Shown here in pieces: positions 22,792 to 30,596 of a stretch of 45,349 bases of DNA. Position numbers and translations under genes: made by a program. The stretch's first letter is position 1, and each line of letters starts with the position of its first letter. The DNA comes from Aminivibrio sp. (lineage in GTDB: Bacteria > Synergistota > Synergistia > Synergistales > Aminobacteriaceae): positions 1 to 45,349 of the forward strand of contig NZ_JAESIH010000031.1 in the NCBI RefSeq assembly GCF_016756745.1. Direction: 5' to 3'. The notes beneath the pieces were generated by a model, which saw nothing but the letters and a program-made list of their open reading frames with translations, ran no database searches and was not told where the DNA came from.

Positions 22792-23076
22792 TTATTTTTC
22801 TTCAAGACGGACTGTCATCTGACGATAAATATTCGGGCGCAGTCCCATAACACGGTTGAGCTCAACGAGCTGGTCCGGGTTGAGCGAAAAATTGCACACG
22901 GCGTAGAAGCCTTCCGTTTTCTTGTCGATGGGATAGGCAAGACGCCTTTTCCCCCAGAAATCGGTCTTGGCCACCTCTCCGCCAAGATTGCGCACGACCT
23001 CCTCGACCTTCGCGATCTCTTCTTTCGGATCCTCGATCTCGGCGCTCACAAGCACCATCATTTCATATGGCCGCAC
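22792..23076 (-). CDS. rpsF: 30S ribosomal protein bS6
   Basis: 94-aa ribosomal platform protein. MRPYEMMVLVSAEIEDPKEE, FWGKRRLAYPIDKKTEGFYA and the closing MGLRPNIYRQMTVRLEEK are diagnostic. The start is GTG at 23076 behind a strong GGGAGGAGGTG site. It is the first gene of rpsF-ssb-rpsR, with a promoter at 23148-23176 and a hairpin-forming leader that could be the site of S6:S18 autoregulation. Confidence 0.97.
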   Translation of the reverse strand: MRPYEMMVLVSAEIEDPKEEIAKVEEVVRNLGGEVAKTDFWGKRRLAYPIDKKTEGFYAVCNFSLNPDQLVELNRVMGLRPNIYRQMTVRLEEK

Positions 23077-23107
23077 GTTCCTTCACCTCCTCCCTTTGGA
23101 CTTTTGG

Positions 23108-23127
23108 CCCCTTCCCGCGGAAAGGGC
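23108..23127 (-). promoter_or_regulatory. Leader hairpin of the rpsF operon, candidate S6:S18 binding site
   Basis: CCCTTTCC and GGGAAGGG form a compact stem in the ~70-nt leader, with CCG at its apex region. Known rpsF leaders bind the S6:S18 dimer through a hairpin with a CCG element. The match here is suggestive only: the exact bulge arrangement was not confirmed. Confidence 0.3.
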
Positions 23128-23147
23128 AGGGAAAAACTTGCCCCGGA

Positions 23148-23176
23148 ATTATACCCTATCGCTTCTCCTGAGGCAA
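23148..23176 (-). promoter_or_regulatory. Sigma-70-type promoter for rpsF-ssb-rpsR
   Basis: TTGCCT (23176-23171) and a perfect TATAAT (23153-23148) are 17 bp apart on the minus strand. The -35 lies within the last codons of the upstream FtsB/DivIC-like gene. Confidence 0.68.
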
Positions 23177-23458
23177 GGAATTCTTCTTCACTTCGATCTT
23201 GAACACCGTCTCTCCCGGAAAGGAAAGGTTGTACTGCTCCCGTGCGAGATGGGCCACTCCCTCGGGAGTGCTGTAAAAGGCCACCTTTTCCCGGAGTTCC
23301 TGAACCGACCGGCTCATGGAGACCAGCACCGCCATCCTTTCGTCCGCCAGCGCCGTGAGGCGGCCTATCTTCCGGAATTCAAGGAAGTAGGCCGTTCCCA
23401 TGATCGCCGTAAAAAGGAAAACTGCGGCAGCCAGGAGTATCCACCTGAGCCGGAGCAT
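23156..23458 (-). CDS. FtsB/DivIC-like septum formation initiator protein
   Basis: A 100-aa bitopic membrane protein. The short N-terminus MLRLR is followed by one membrane helix (WILLAAAVFLFTAIMGTAYF, ~6-25), a heptad-type coiled coil (~28-65) and the characteristic YSTPEGVAHLAREQYNLSFPG region of septum formation initiators. Such proteins join FtsL and FtsQ/DivIB at the division septum. The ATG at 23458 lies one base after the argS stop codon (TAATATG), so it is probably translated by re-initiation; an in-frame start further upstream would lie inside argS and is rejected. FtsB versus DivIC cannot be separated on sequence alone. Confidence 0.87.
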   Translation of the reverse strand: MLRLRWILLAAAVFLFTAIMGTAYFLEFRKIGRLTALADERMAVLVSMSRSVQELREKVAFYSTPEGVAHLAREQYNLSFPGETVFKIEVKKNSLPQEKR

Positions 23459-23459
23459 A

Positions 23460-25136
23460 TTACATCCTTTCCGGAGCCGCCACGCCAAGGAGACCGAGGA
23501 CGGTCGAAATGACCGTTCCGGCGGCTTTCATCAGGAGCAGCCGGGCCTTCATGACCGACTCTTCCTCGCCGAGCACCCGGTTTGCGTTGTAGAAGGAGTG
23601 AAAGTCGCCTGCGAGGTCCGAGACGTAGTTCACCAGAATATGGGGGGCCAGGTCCTTCGATGCCTTTTCGACCTCCTTCGGGAAGTCGGCGAGCCGGGAG
23701 AGAAGCTTCTTTTCCTCATCGGATCCTAAGATCCCCTCCGGGATATCCGCTCCTGCAGGGACGGCGATCCCCCGGGCTTCGGCCTCGCGAAGAACGCTGC
23801 AGATCCTGGCGTGGGCGTACTGGACGTAATAGACCGGGTTGTCGTTGGAGGCCTGCTTCGCCAGTTCGAGGTCAAAGTCGAGATGGGAATCGCTCCGGCG
23901 CATGACGAAGAAGAACCGTGCGGCGTCCACGCCGACCTCGTCCATAACATCCCTGAGGGTGACGAACTCGCCGGAGCGGGTCGACATGGCCACCTGCCGG
24001 CCATCCCGCAGGAGGTTCACGAACTGGATGAGGAGGATGTCCAGGTCTTCGGGGTTTCTTCCGAGGGATTCCACCCCCGCCTTCATCCTGGGAACGTAAC
24101 CGTGGTGGTCCGCCCCCCAGATGTCGATGACCCGGTCGAATCCCCGGTCGAACTTTTCCTTGTGGTAGGTGATGTCGGAGGCAAAGTAGGTGGGGACTCC
24201 GTTGCTCCGGATGAGCACCCGGTCCTTTTCGTCGGTGAAGTCGGTGGACTTGAACCAGAGGGCGCCGTCCCGCTCGAAGGCGAAGCCCCGGCTCTTCAGG
24301 GTTTCCATGGCAGATGGAACGAGATTCCGCTCATACAGGCTCTTCTCGGAAAACCACACGTCGAAGACCACCCCGAAGTCGGCGAGATCCTTCTTGATGG
24401 TGGCGAGGATCGTGTCGGCGGCGAAAGCCTTGAAGAAGGGAAGGCTCTCCTCCGGGGGAAGGGCGAGAAACCGGTCGCCTTCGCGCTCCCTGACCGCCCC
24501 GGCGATGTCGTAGATGTAGCCGCCCTTGTACCCGTCCGACGGGAAGGGGGCCTTCTCCGGACTGCCGGCGATCTCGAAGTAGCGTGACTGGGTGGAGCGG
24601 CCGAGGATATCCATCTGGAGCCCGGCGTCGTTGATGTAGTACTCCCGCTGCACATCCCAGCCCGTGAACTTCAGGATACTGGCGATGATGTCGCCCACGG
24701 CGGCGCCCCGTCCGTGCCCCACGTGAAGAGGGCCGGTAGGGTTGGCACTCACGAATTCGACCTGGACTCTTTTGCCTCCGCCGAGATTTGACGAACCATA
24801 GTCCTTTCCCCGGGCGAGAATCTCGGCAAGGGTCTCCCCCATCCACCCGGACGAGAGAAAAAAGTTGATAAACCCGGGTCCCGCCGTCTCGACCTTTTCC
24901 AGGTACGGGCCGGGGGAGAGCCGTGCCACTATTTTTTCGGCCAGAGCCAGGGGTTTTTCTCCGAAATGCCTGCTCATCTGCATGGCGCAGTTTGTGGAAA
25001 GATCCCCCTGGTTTTCCCGCTTCGGCTTCTCGAACACAATTTCGGGCAGTTCGGAGACGGAAATACCCTTTTCCGCCGCGACTTCCCGAAGGGCTCCTTC
25101 GACGATTCGCCGAAGGGTTGCCGTAACATCACCCAT
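23460..25136 (-). CDS. argS: Arginyl-tRNA synthetase
   Basis: Class I aminoacyl-tRNA synthetase charging tRNA-Arg; 558 aa from the ATG at 25136, which has GGAGG 9 nt upstream. It has the N-terminal Arg-S domain, then SANPTGPLHVGHGRGAAVGD (HIGH motif as HVGH). INDAGLQMDILG, WGADHHGYVPRMKAG and the degenerate KMSKS-region VAMSTRSGEF follow, and the C-terminal anticodon-binding DALR domain starts at QYAHARICSVLREAEARG. It sits between a secreted DUF3857 protein and an FtsB-like gene and probably shares their transcript. Confidence 0.97.
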   Translation of the reverse strand: MGDVTATLRRIVEGALREVAAEKGISVSELPEIVFEKPKRENQGDLSTNCAMQMSRHFGEKPLALAEKIVARLSPGPYLEKVETAGPGFINFFLSSGWMGETLAEILARGKDYGSSNLGGGKRVQVEFVSANPTGPLHVGHGRGAAVGDIIASILKFTGWDVQREYYINDAGLQMDILGRSTQSRYFEIAGSPEKAPFPSDGYKGGYIYDIAGAVREREGDRFLALPPEESLPFFKAFAADTILATIKKDLADFGVVFDVWFSEKSLYERNLVPSAMETLKSRGFAFERDGALWFKSTDFTDEKDRVLIRSNGVPTYFASDITYHKEKFDRGFDRVIDIWGADHHGYVPRMKAGVESLGRNPEDLDILLIQFVNLLRDGRQVAMSTRSGEFVTLRDVMDEVGVDAARFFFVMRRSDSHLDFDLELAKQASNDNPVYYVQYAHARICSVLREAEARGIAVPAGADIPEGILGSDEEKKLLSRLADFPKEVEKASKDLAPHILVNYVSDLAGDFHSFYNANRVLGEEESVMKARLLLMKAAGTVISTVLGLLGVAAPERM

Positions 25137-25165
25137 ACACTGCCACCTCCACAAAATCTCTGAGA

Positions 25166-27004
25166 CTATTTAACCCGCAGGGGAAGGGTTTTGGAAGCAT
25201 AGGCCATCCATTGCTGAACCGATTCGGCCAGGCTCCTTCCGACGCTGTCGTTTATCTCGTCCGTGCTGAGAACGATTTTCGTCCCGGCGGACAGGGTGTT
25301 CCGCCGCCTGTTGTGGTACACTGATTCCTCGTATTTCACCCTGTCGAGCGTCCGGTTCACCGACACAGGCATCGTGACCATGTCCGCTTTCGGGGGCAGT
25401 TTCAGGGTGAAGCTCTGTTCCACCACGAAGGGGAAACGCATCCGGTATTCACCGGAGGATCGTCCCAGCTCGCCGAGCCACGGCGGCGTCGCCCCCGGGA
25501 AGGGGACGAGCATGGCCCCGCCGCTCACGATGGACTGCCTTGGTTCGGCGGGAAGGGTGATCTTCCATCCGTACTTGATGGGGGTGAAGGACGCACTCCC
25601 TGCCGGGAAGCGCATCCCCGGGAACAGTTCCGCCGCGAGGCGGTCTATGGAATGTTCGGTCGGCCTTCCCCCGGGGAAGAAAAATCCGACCCATCCGTTG
25701 CGGACAAAGATATCCGCCTTGCCCGAGGCAACCCCGTTCACGTCAAGATCGAGAACCCACTCCACGGAAAGGCGGTGCTCGGCGGCGGAGCTGCCGGAGA
25801 CAGTCCGTCCCTCGAGGCCGCTGCCCGAGGCCGTATAGAGATGCTTGCCCCAGAGGGACGGCGGCGTCTCGCTGGGGCTGCTGCCCTGCTCCAGATCGCA
25901 GTAGAACGGGGAAATTCCGGAGATGTTGAGCTCCACCACGGGGCGGATCACCGCCGCTTCAGGCGCTGGAGAGGATGGGTCGAAAGGGTGGGCGGTCAGC
26001 CAGTGAATCCTGCTCTCCCAGCCGGCCTTCCGGATCCAGCGGTGCAGAAGAAGGACCTTCTCCCAGTCGGTCCAGGGCCCTTCGCCGGGGATGTCCGGCC
26101 GGACGAAAGAGGGAGGGAATCCCTGGGCGAACCCCGGCGCACGGTTCATCCATTCGATAAGCCCCTGTCCCGCCTTCAGCCCATTGGCCTGATCAAGAAT
26201 ATTCCGCACCGCCGCGGGGGGCTGGGGCACAAGAAGGCTCTCCAGGGAGCCCAGGTACCTCGCCAAGGCGTCCGTCCCCTTCCGGGTGCTGAAGGAGAGA
26301 AAGGCGCGGTCGTCGCTTTTGAGGGTTCTTCCGCTCCATGGGGGACTGTTCAGCACCTGCCAGGTGTACCGCTCTCCGCCGGCGGCCTTCTCCCTCCGGG
26401 GTTCGCCCGCTCCTTCGGAGACAACGGAAAGCTCCATTCCGGCGGGAACATTCACGGCGACCCTCTGCTCCCAGAGGGGCAGCGTCTCGTTGATCCACAG
26501 GAAATCCTCCACGGCGAACCGCTTCGGGAGGGCTTCCCGCAGGGAAAGAACGATGATGAACTCGTCCTCGATATCGGGAAAAAGAACCTCGGTGAAGGCG
26601 ATGCCGTTCACCTGCCCCCTCCTCGGGGGAACAGGGCTGAGAATCCGTCCCGACCCGGGGTCGTAGAGCGCGGCGGAGAGAATCTCGGCGGTTCCTCCCT
26701 CGTGAACGGGAATGCTCCACCGGGTCCAGCGGTCGTCGATGCCGCGCCGGGCAAGAATGACCATGGTGGTCTTCCGGGTCATGGAGCCGTCGGCTCCGAG
26801 GGAATACTCCAAGTCCTTCAGCCAGATCACCCCATCGCTCCCGGGATAGTCGGAGAAGTGGGGGCATTCCTGAATCATCCTGGGGATATTCAGCGCAGGG
26901 CCGGCGCCATAGGCAACGGTCCCTCCCGCGAAGAAAAACGCCAAAAGAAGAGCCGCAATAAACGGGACAGCTCCCGGGCAGGCACTTCTGATCTTCATTG
27001 TCAT
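25166..27004 (-). CDS. Secreted DUF3857-type protein with a degenerate transglutaminase-like region
   Basis: A 612-aa exported protein. The signal peptide (~1-33) has a hydrophobic AALLLAFFFAGGTVAYG core, with cleavage likely after AYG. The N-terminal ~230 residues resemble DUF3857: WLKDLEYSLGADGSMTRKTT, then an extended beta-rich domain. The middle region (WTDWEKVLLLHRWIRKAGWE, ~325-345) aligns in position with a transglutaminase-like domain, but no catalytic Cys is visible there, so enzymatic activity is doubtful. The start is ATG at 27004 (alternative 26998). It lies 28 bp after secA and 29 bp before argS. Cell-surface or periplasmic role; substrate unknown. Confidence 0.75.
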   Translation of the reverse strand: MTMKIRSACPGAVPFIAALLLAFFFAGGTVAYGAGPALNIPRMIQECPHFSDYPGSDGVIWLKDLEYSLGADGSMTRKTTMVILARRGIDDRWTRWSIPVHEGGTAEILSAALYDPGSGRILSPVPPRRGQVNGIAFTEVLFPDIEDEFIIVLSLREALPKRFAVEDFLWINETLPLWEQRVAVNVPAGMELSVVSEGAGEPRREKAAGGERYTWQVLNSPPWSGRTLKSDDRAFLSFSTRKGTDALARYLGSLESLLVPQPPAAVRNILDQANGLKAGQGLIEWMNRAPGFAQGFPPSFVRPDIPGEGPWTDWEKVLLLHRWIRKAGWESRIHWLTAHPFDPSSPAPEAAVIRPVVELNISGISPFYCDLEQGSSPSETPPSLWGKHLYTASGSGLEGRTVSGSSAAEHRLSVEWVLDLDVNGVASGKADIFVRNGWVGFFFPGGRPTEHSIDRLAAELFPGMRFPAGSASFTPIKYGWKITLPAEPRQSIVSGGAMLVPFPGATPPWLGELGRSSGEYRMRFPFVVEQSFTLKLPPKADMVTMPVSVNRTLDRVKYEESVYHNRRRNTLSAGTKIVLSTDEINDSVGRSLAESVQQWMAYASKTLPLRVK

Positions 27005-27032
27005 GCTTCCATCCCCTTTCCCGCGCCCGGAC

Positions 27033-29702
27033 CTACTTTCCGGCGCCGCAGCAATACTTGTATTTTTTTCCGCTGCCGCACGGGCAGGGATCGTTCCGTC
27101 CCACCTTGGGGCCTTTTCGCACCGGCTTCCGGGGCCCCTCTCCAGCCGGTGCGGGCCGTTCGGCGCTCCCGCCGCTGAAGGGAAGGACGAACTCCCGGCT
27201 CTCCCTCAGTTCCGCGGATCTGCCCCTGCCCGTGTCGGACACCACCCGCACCCTGAAGACGAGTTCCGCCACCGATTCCCTGACCCGCTCCATCATTTCC
27301 TGGAACAGGTTGTAGGATTCGAACTGGTACTCCAGGAGGGGGTCCTTCTGGCCGATGGCCCTGAGTCCGATTCCCCGGCGCAGCTCGTCCATGGCCAGCA
27401 GGTGATCCTTCCAGCCGTTGTCCAGGGTGTGGAGGATGAGAAACCGCAGAAGATCTCCTCCCTCCTCACCGAAGGTTTCTACCTTGCTGAGGAAGCGGCC
27501 CCGGATCTCCTCCTTCAAGCCGTCTTTCCGGCCGAGCATGTCTCTGGGGTTGTCCACTCCCTCGAGATGCCCCTCGAGCCCCGGACCGAATATGGCCTTC
27601 AGCCTGGCCTGGGCCCGTACCGGATCGGACTCCCCTTCCTCGGGGAAGTACTTCTCGAGGATATCCTCCACCACGCCGTCGATCACTTCCCAGACGCGGT
27701 CCACGATGCCGTCGTCCGAGAGAATCTGCTGCCTCTCGGCATAGACGGCCTCCCGCTGCCGGTTCATCACGTTGTCGTAGGCGAGGAGCTGCTTCCGTAT
27801 GTCGAAGTGCATCTCCTCCACCTTTTTCTGGGCGGAGGCGATGGCCCTGGTAAGAAGGGGGTGTTCGATGGACTCCCCCTCCTCCATCCCCAGCTTCTCC
27901 ATCAGCCCCTGGATCCTCTCCGAACCGAAGAGGCGAAGGAGATCGTCCTCAAGGGAGAGGTAGAACCGGCTCGAACCGGGATCCCCCTGCCGCCCGGCCC
28001 GTCCCCGGAGCTGGTTGTCGATCCTCCGGGCCTCGTGGCGCTCCGTGCCGATGATCTTCAGTCCGCCGAGCTCCTTTACCCGCTCCCGCTCCGCGCGGCA
28101 CTGCTCCCGGAATTTCTCCAGGAGAGAGGCGTAGACCTCCTGTTCCTTCGAGGGGTCGCGATTCTCCGACCTGAGAGCTTCCTTGGCCAGGAACTCGGGA
28201 TTGCCGCCGAGAAGGATGTCCGTTCCGCGGCCCGCCATGTTCGTGGCCACAGTGACTGCCCCGAGATGGCCGGCCTGGGCCACGATCTGGGCTTCCCTCT
28301 CGTGGTGCTTGGCGTTCAGCACCTGGTGGGGGACCTTCCGGGACTTCAGGAGTTTGCTGATCCTCTCGGAGTTTTCGATGGAGGTGGTGCCCACGAGGAC
28401 CGGGCAGCCCAGGGAGTGAGACTCCTGTATCTCGTCGGCCACGGCGGCGAACTTTTCGGCCACCGTGCGGTAGATGACGTCGGGATAGTCGTTCCTGATC
28501 ATGTCCACGTTGGTGGGGACCACGATGACCTCGAGACCGTAGATTTCCTTGAACTCCTCGGCCTCGGTGGCGGCGGTTCCCGTCATGCCCGCCAGTTTGC
28601 GGTACATGCGGAAATAATTCTGCAGGGTGATGGTGGCAAGGGTCTGGCTCTCCCTGCCCACCTTGACTCCCTCCTTGGCCTCAATGGCCTGGTGGAGTCC
28701 GTCGGAGTACCGCCGTCCCATCATGAGCCTGCCGGTGAATTCGTCGACGATGAGAATCTCCCCGTCTTTGACCACGTAATGGACGTCCTTCTGGAAGAGA
28801 ACGTGGGCTTTGAGGGCCTGGACTATCCTGTGGGCCAGGTCCGAGTGGGCGGCGTCGGAGAAGAGATCCGGCATCTTCAGAAGTTCCTCGCACCTGGCGA
28901 TGCCCTCTTCCGTCATAACCACGTTCCGTTCCTTCTCGTCCTTTTCGTAGTCCCGACCCTCCCGGAGCTGCCGGGCCACCCGGTCGGACAGGGTGTACAT
29001 ATCCACGTTGTCGTCGGAGGGGCCGGAGATGATCAGCGGGGTCCGCGCCTCGTCTATGAGGATGGAGTCCACCTCGTCCACGATGCAGTAGGAATGTCCC
29101 CGCTGGACGATGTGGTCCTCCGAAGTGGCCATGTTGTCCCTAAGGTAGTCGAAGCCGAATTCGCTGTTCGTTCCGTAGGTGATGTCCGCCCTGTAGGCAG
29201 CGAACCGCTCCGCCTGGTCCATGTAGGCGTAGATGACGCCGACCGTGAGGCCGAGAAAGGAGTAAATGGGCCCCATCCATTCGGCATCCCGGCGGGCGAG
29301 ATAGTCGTTCACCGTCACCACGTGGACGCCTTTGCCGGAGAGGGCATTGAGCACCACCGCCAGGGTGGCTACCAGCGTCTTGCCTTCACCGGTCTTCATC
29401 TCCGTGATTTTTCCCTCGTGGAGGGCCATTCCGCCCATGAGCTGGACATCGAAGTGGCGGAGCCCGATGGTCCGCTTCGAGACCTCCCTGACTACGGCAA
29501 AAACCTCGGGAAGAAGATCGTCGGGGGATTCGCCGCTTTCAAGGCGCCGTCTGAACTCCGGCCCCTTGTTCCTGAGTTCTTCGTCCGACAGGGCCGCTGT
29601 TTCGGGCTCGAGGCGGTTGATCTCATCCGCCTTTTCCCTGTAGCGTTTGAGCGCCCGGTCATTGGGATCGAGGCCCAGGACTTTTTTCAGTTTATCGAGC
29701 AT
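27033..29702 (-). CDS. secA: Preprotein translocase ATPase SecA
   Basis: Motor ATPase of the Sec pathway, 889 aa, complete. Visible features are the N-terminal helix MLDKLKKVLGLDPNDRALKR, Walker A region MKTGEGKTLVATLA (~103-116), VNDYLARRDAEWMG, YGTNSEFGFDYLRDNM, VDEVDSILIDEARTPLIISG, MTGTAATE, ATNMAGRGTDI and the QLRGRAGRQGDPGSSRFYLS motif. The C-terminal tail ends with the SecB/phospholipid-binding zinc motif GRNDPCPCGSGKKYKYCC. The ATG at 29702 has GAGGTG upstream, and a promoter with a leader hairpin lies at 29735-29796. No long insertion or intein is present. Confidence 0.98.
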   Translation of the reverse strand: MLDKLKKVLGLDPNDRALKRYREKADEINRLEPETAALSDEELRNKGPEFRRRLESGESPDDLLPEVFAVVREVSKRTIGLRHFDVQLMGGMALHEGKITEMKTGEGKTLVATLAVVLNALSGKGVHVVTVNDYLARRDAEWMGPIYSFLGLTVGVIYAYMDQAERFAAYRADITYGTNSEFGFDYLRDNMATSEDHIVQRGHSYCIVDEVDSILIDEARTPLIISGPSDDNVDMYTLSDRVARQLREGRDYEKDEKERNVVMTEEGIARCEELLKMPDLFSDAAHSDLAHRIVQALKAHVLFQKDVHYVVKDGEILIVDEFTGRLMMGRRYSDGLHQAIEAKEGVKVGRESQTLATITLQNYFRMYRKLAGMTGTAATEAEEFKEIYGLEVIVVPTNVDMIRNDYPDVIYRTVAEKFAAVADEIQESHSLGCPVLVGTTSIENSERISKLLKSRKVPHQVLNAKHHEREAQIVAQAGHLGAVTVATNMAGRGTDILLGGNPEFLAKEALRSENRDPSKEQEVYASLLEKFREQCRAERERVKELGGLKIIGTERHEARRIDNQLRGRAGRQGDPGSSRFYLSLEDDLLRLFGSERIQGLMEKLGMEEGESIEHPLLTRAIASAQKKVEEMHFDIRKQLLAYDNVMNRQREAVYAERQQILSDDGIVDRVWEVIDGVVEDILEKYFPEEGESDPVRAQARLKAIFGPGLEGHLEGVDNPRDMLGRKDGLKEEIRGRFLSKVETFGEEGGDLLRFLILHTLDNGWKDHLLAMDELRRGIGLRAIGQKDPLLEYQFESYNLFQEMMERVRESVAELVFRVRVVSDTGRGRSAELRESREFVLPFSGGSAERPAPAGEGPRKPVRKGPKVGRNDPCPCGSGKKYKYCCGAGK

Positions 29703-29734
29703 TACGTCACCTCAAATGAAAGATCGGCCGCGGG

Positions 29735-29758
29735 GTGAACTTTCCCACGGCAGTTCAC
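29735..29758 (-). promoter_or_regulatory. Inverted repeat at the 5' end of the secA transcript
   Basis: GTGAACT (29735-29741) and AGTTCAC (29752-29758) are perfect inverted repeats around a 10-nt loop, placed right after the predicted transcription start (~29760) and ~33 nt before the secA ATG. It could be an operator or a 5'-stabilising hairpin; no known secA leader motif was recognised. Confidence 0.4.
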
Positions 29759-29766
29759 ACCAGGAC

Positions 29767-29796
29767 ATTATATGCTCCGGGAGTGCACGGGGTCAA
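29767..29796 (-). promoter_or_regulatory. Sigma-70-type promoter for secA
   Basis: TTGACC (29796-29791) and TATAAT (29772-29767) on the minus strand with an 18-bp spacer; both boxes are close to consensus. Confidence 0.68.
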
Positions 29797-29828
29797 AGTA
29801 TTTCGGCGGAAAAAGGACAGAAGGACGT

Positions 29829-30404
29829 TCAGTCTGTGAAGAGTTTCTTGCCCTTGACGAGGTAGTCCATGCCGGACCAGACGGTGAGGATCATGGCGAC
29901 CCACATGAACTGGATGCCGAAAGGAAGATTGAAAATGAGCATGGAGATGGCCACGATCTGGAATACCGTCTTGACCTTGCCTCCCCTGGAGGCGGCGATG
30001 ACAACCCCTTCGGCGGCGGCGACCATGCGGACGCCGGTGACGACGAGATCCCGTGAGAGGATCACCACCACTATCCACGCCGGAATGCGCTGGAGCTCCA
30101 CCAGGGAGACGAGGGCGGCCATGACGAGAACCTTGTCGGCCACGGGGTCGATGAACTTGCCCAGGTTGGTCACCATGCCCTTTTTCCTGGCGATGTAGCC
30201 GTCTGCGGTATCGGTGAGAGCGGCAAGGATGAAGACCGTCCCTGCGAGAATGTCCCCGAAAGTCACCCGCAGTTCGAGCTCTTCCACGATATACACCGGG
30301 TAGGTAAACTTGAAGGTAAGAAAGATAAGCACCAAGGGAGCAAGAAAGACCCTCAGAAGACTCAATATGTTGGGAATATTCCAAGCACTCTTCCTCACGG
30401 GCAT
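29829..30404 (-). CDS. pgsA: CDP-diacylglycerol--glycerol-3-phosphate 3-phosphatidyltransferase
   Basis: Makes phosphatidylglycerophosphate, the committed step to phosphatidylglycerol. The 191-aa membrane protein opens with NIPNILSLLRVFLAPLVLIF. It carries the CDP-alcohol phosphatidyltransferase motif D-x2-DG-x2-AR-x8-G-x3-D-x3-D complete (DTADGYIARKKG, then LGKFIDPVADK, ~65-90). About six hydrophobic helices are visible. The ATG at 30404 is only 2 nt from the AAGGAGG site, whereas GTG at 30398 has a near-ideal 8-nt spacing, so the true start may be two codons later. The family is sure; PgsA rather than another CDP-alcohol transferase is likely from size and context. Confidence 0.92.
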   Translation of the reverse strand: MPVRKSAWNIPNILSLLRVFLAPLVLIFLTFKFTYPVYIVEELELRVTFGDILAGTVFILAALTDTADGYIARKKGMVTNLGKFIDPVADKVLVMAALVSLVELQRIPAWIVVVILSRDLVVTGVRMVAAAEGVVIAASRGGKVKTVFQIVAISMLIFNLPFGIQFMWVAMILTVWSGMDYLVKGKKLFTD

Positions 30405-30438
30405 ACCCTCCTTGTGACGGCATTTCGCCTCACAGTCT

Positions 30439-30444
30439 AGTATA
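30439..30444 (-). promoter_or_regulatory. Candidate -10 element upstream of pgsA
   Basis: Minus-strand TATACT (30444-30439), with the overlapping TAGACT placed 17 bp from TTGTCC as an alternative pair. The evidence is modest. Confidence 0.3.
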
Positions 30445-30475
30445 GGAAGCTGAAAAGGACAACGGGCCTTTCCCC

Positions 30476-30568
30476 CCTCAATCAGCAGGTTTTTCAGGTA
30501 GCGGGAGTGTCGCCGGTCTTCGTCCTGCCGGCGGCACTCCCGCTGTTTCCATCCTCTGCGGGCCGCTG
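30476..30568 (+). repeat. Short, apparently internally deleted copy of the MITE-like repeat
   Basis: The first 40 bases (from 30476) match the left end of copy 1 at 35 of 40 positions, including CAGGT-TTTCAGG and GGGAGTGTCGCCG. After an 11-nt spacer, CCGGCGGCACTCCCGC (30528-30543) is the inverted partner of GCGGGAGTGTCGCCGG (30501-30516; 15 of 16 pairs), followed by a decayed CTGCGG end. The ~200-bp interior of the full-length copies is missing. It lies in the 192-bp gap between pgsA and livF and forms a strong hairpin without a T-run. The right boundary is approximate. Confidence 0.55.
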
Positions 30569-30596
30569 TTCCCGGTCCGGCGTTCCTTGCAGGCTG

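Noticed and set aside
27003-29738. A 911-codon plus-strand open frame opposite secA
   Set aside because: It is the mirror of a highly conserved, complete SecA; long antisense frames are expected in GC-rich coding DNA and the product has no recognisable domain.
30501-30543. The long hairpin between pgsA and livF as a liv-operon terminator
   Set aside because: The stem is strong but has no T-run on either side; it is better explained as paired ends of a shortened repeat.
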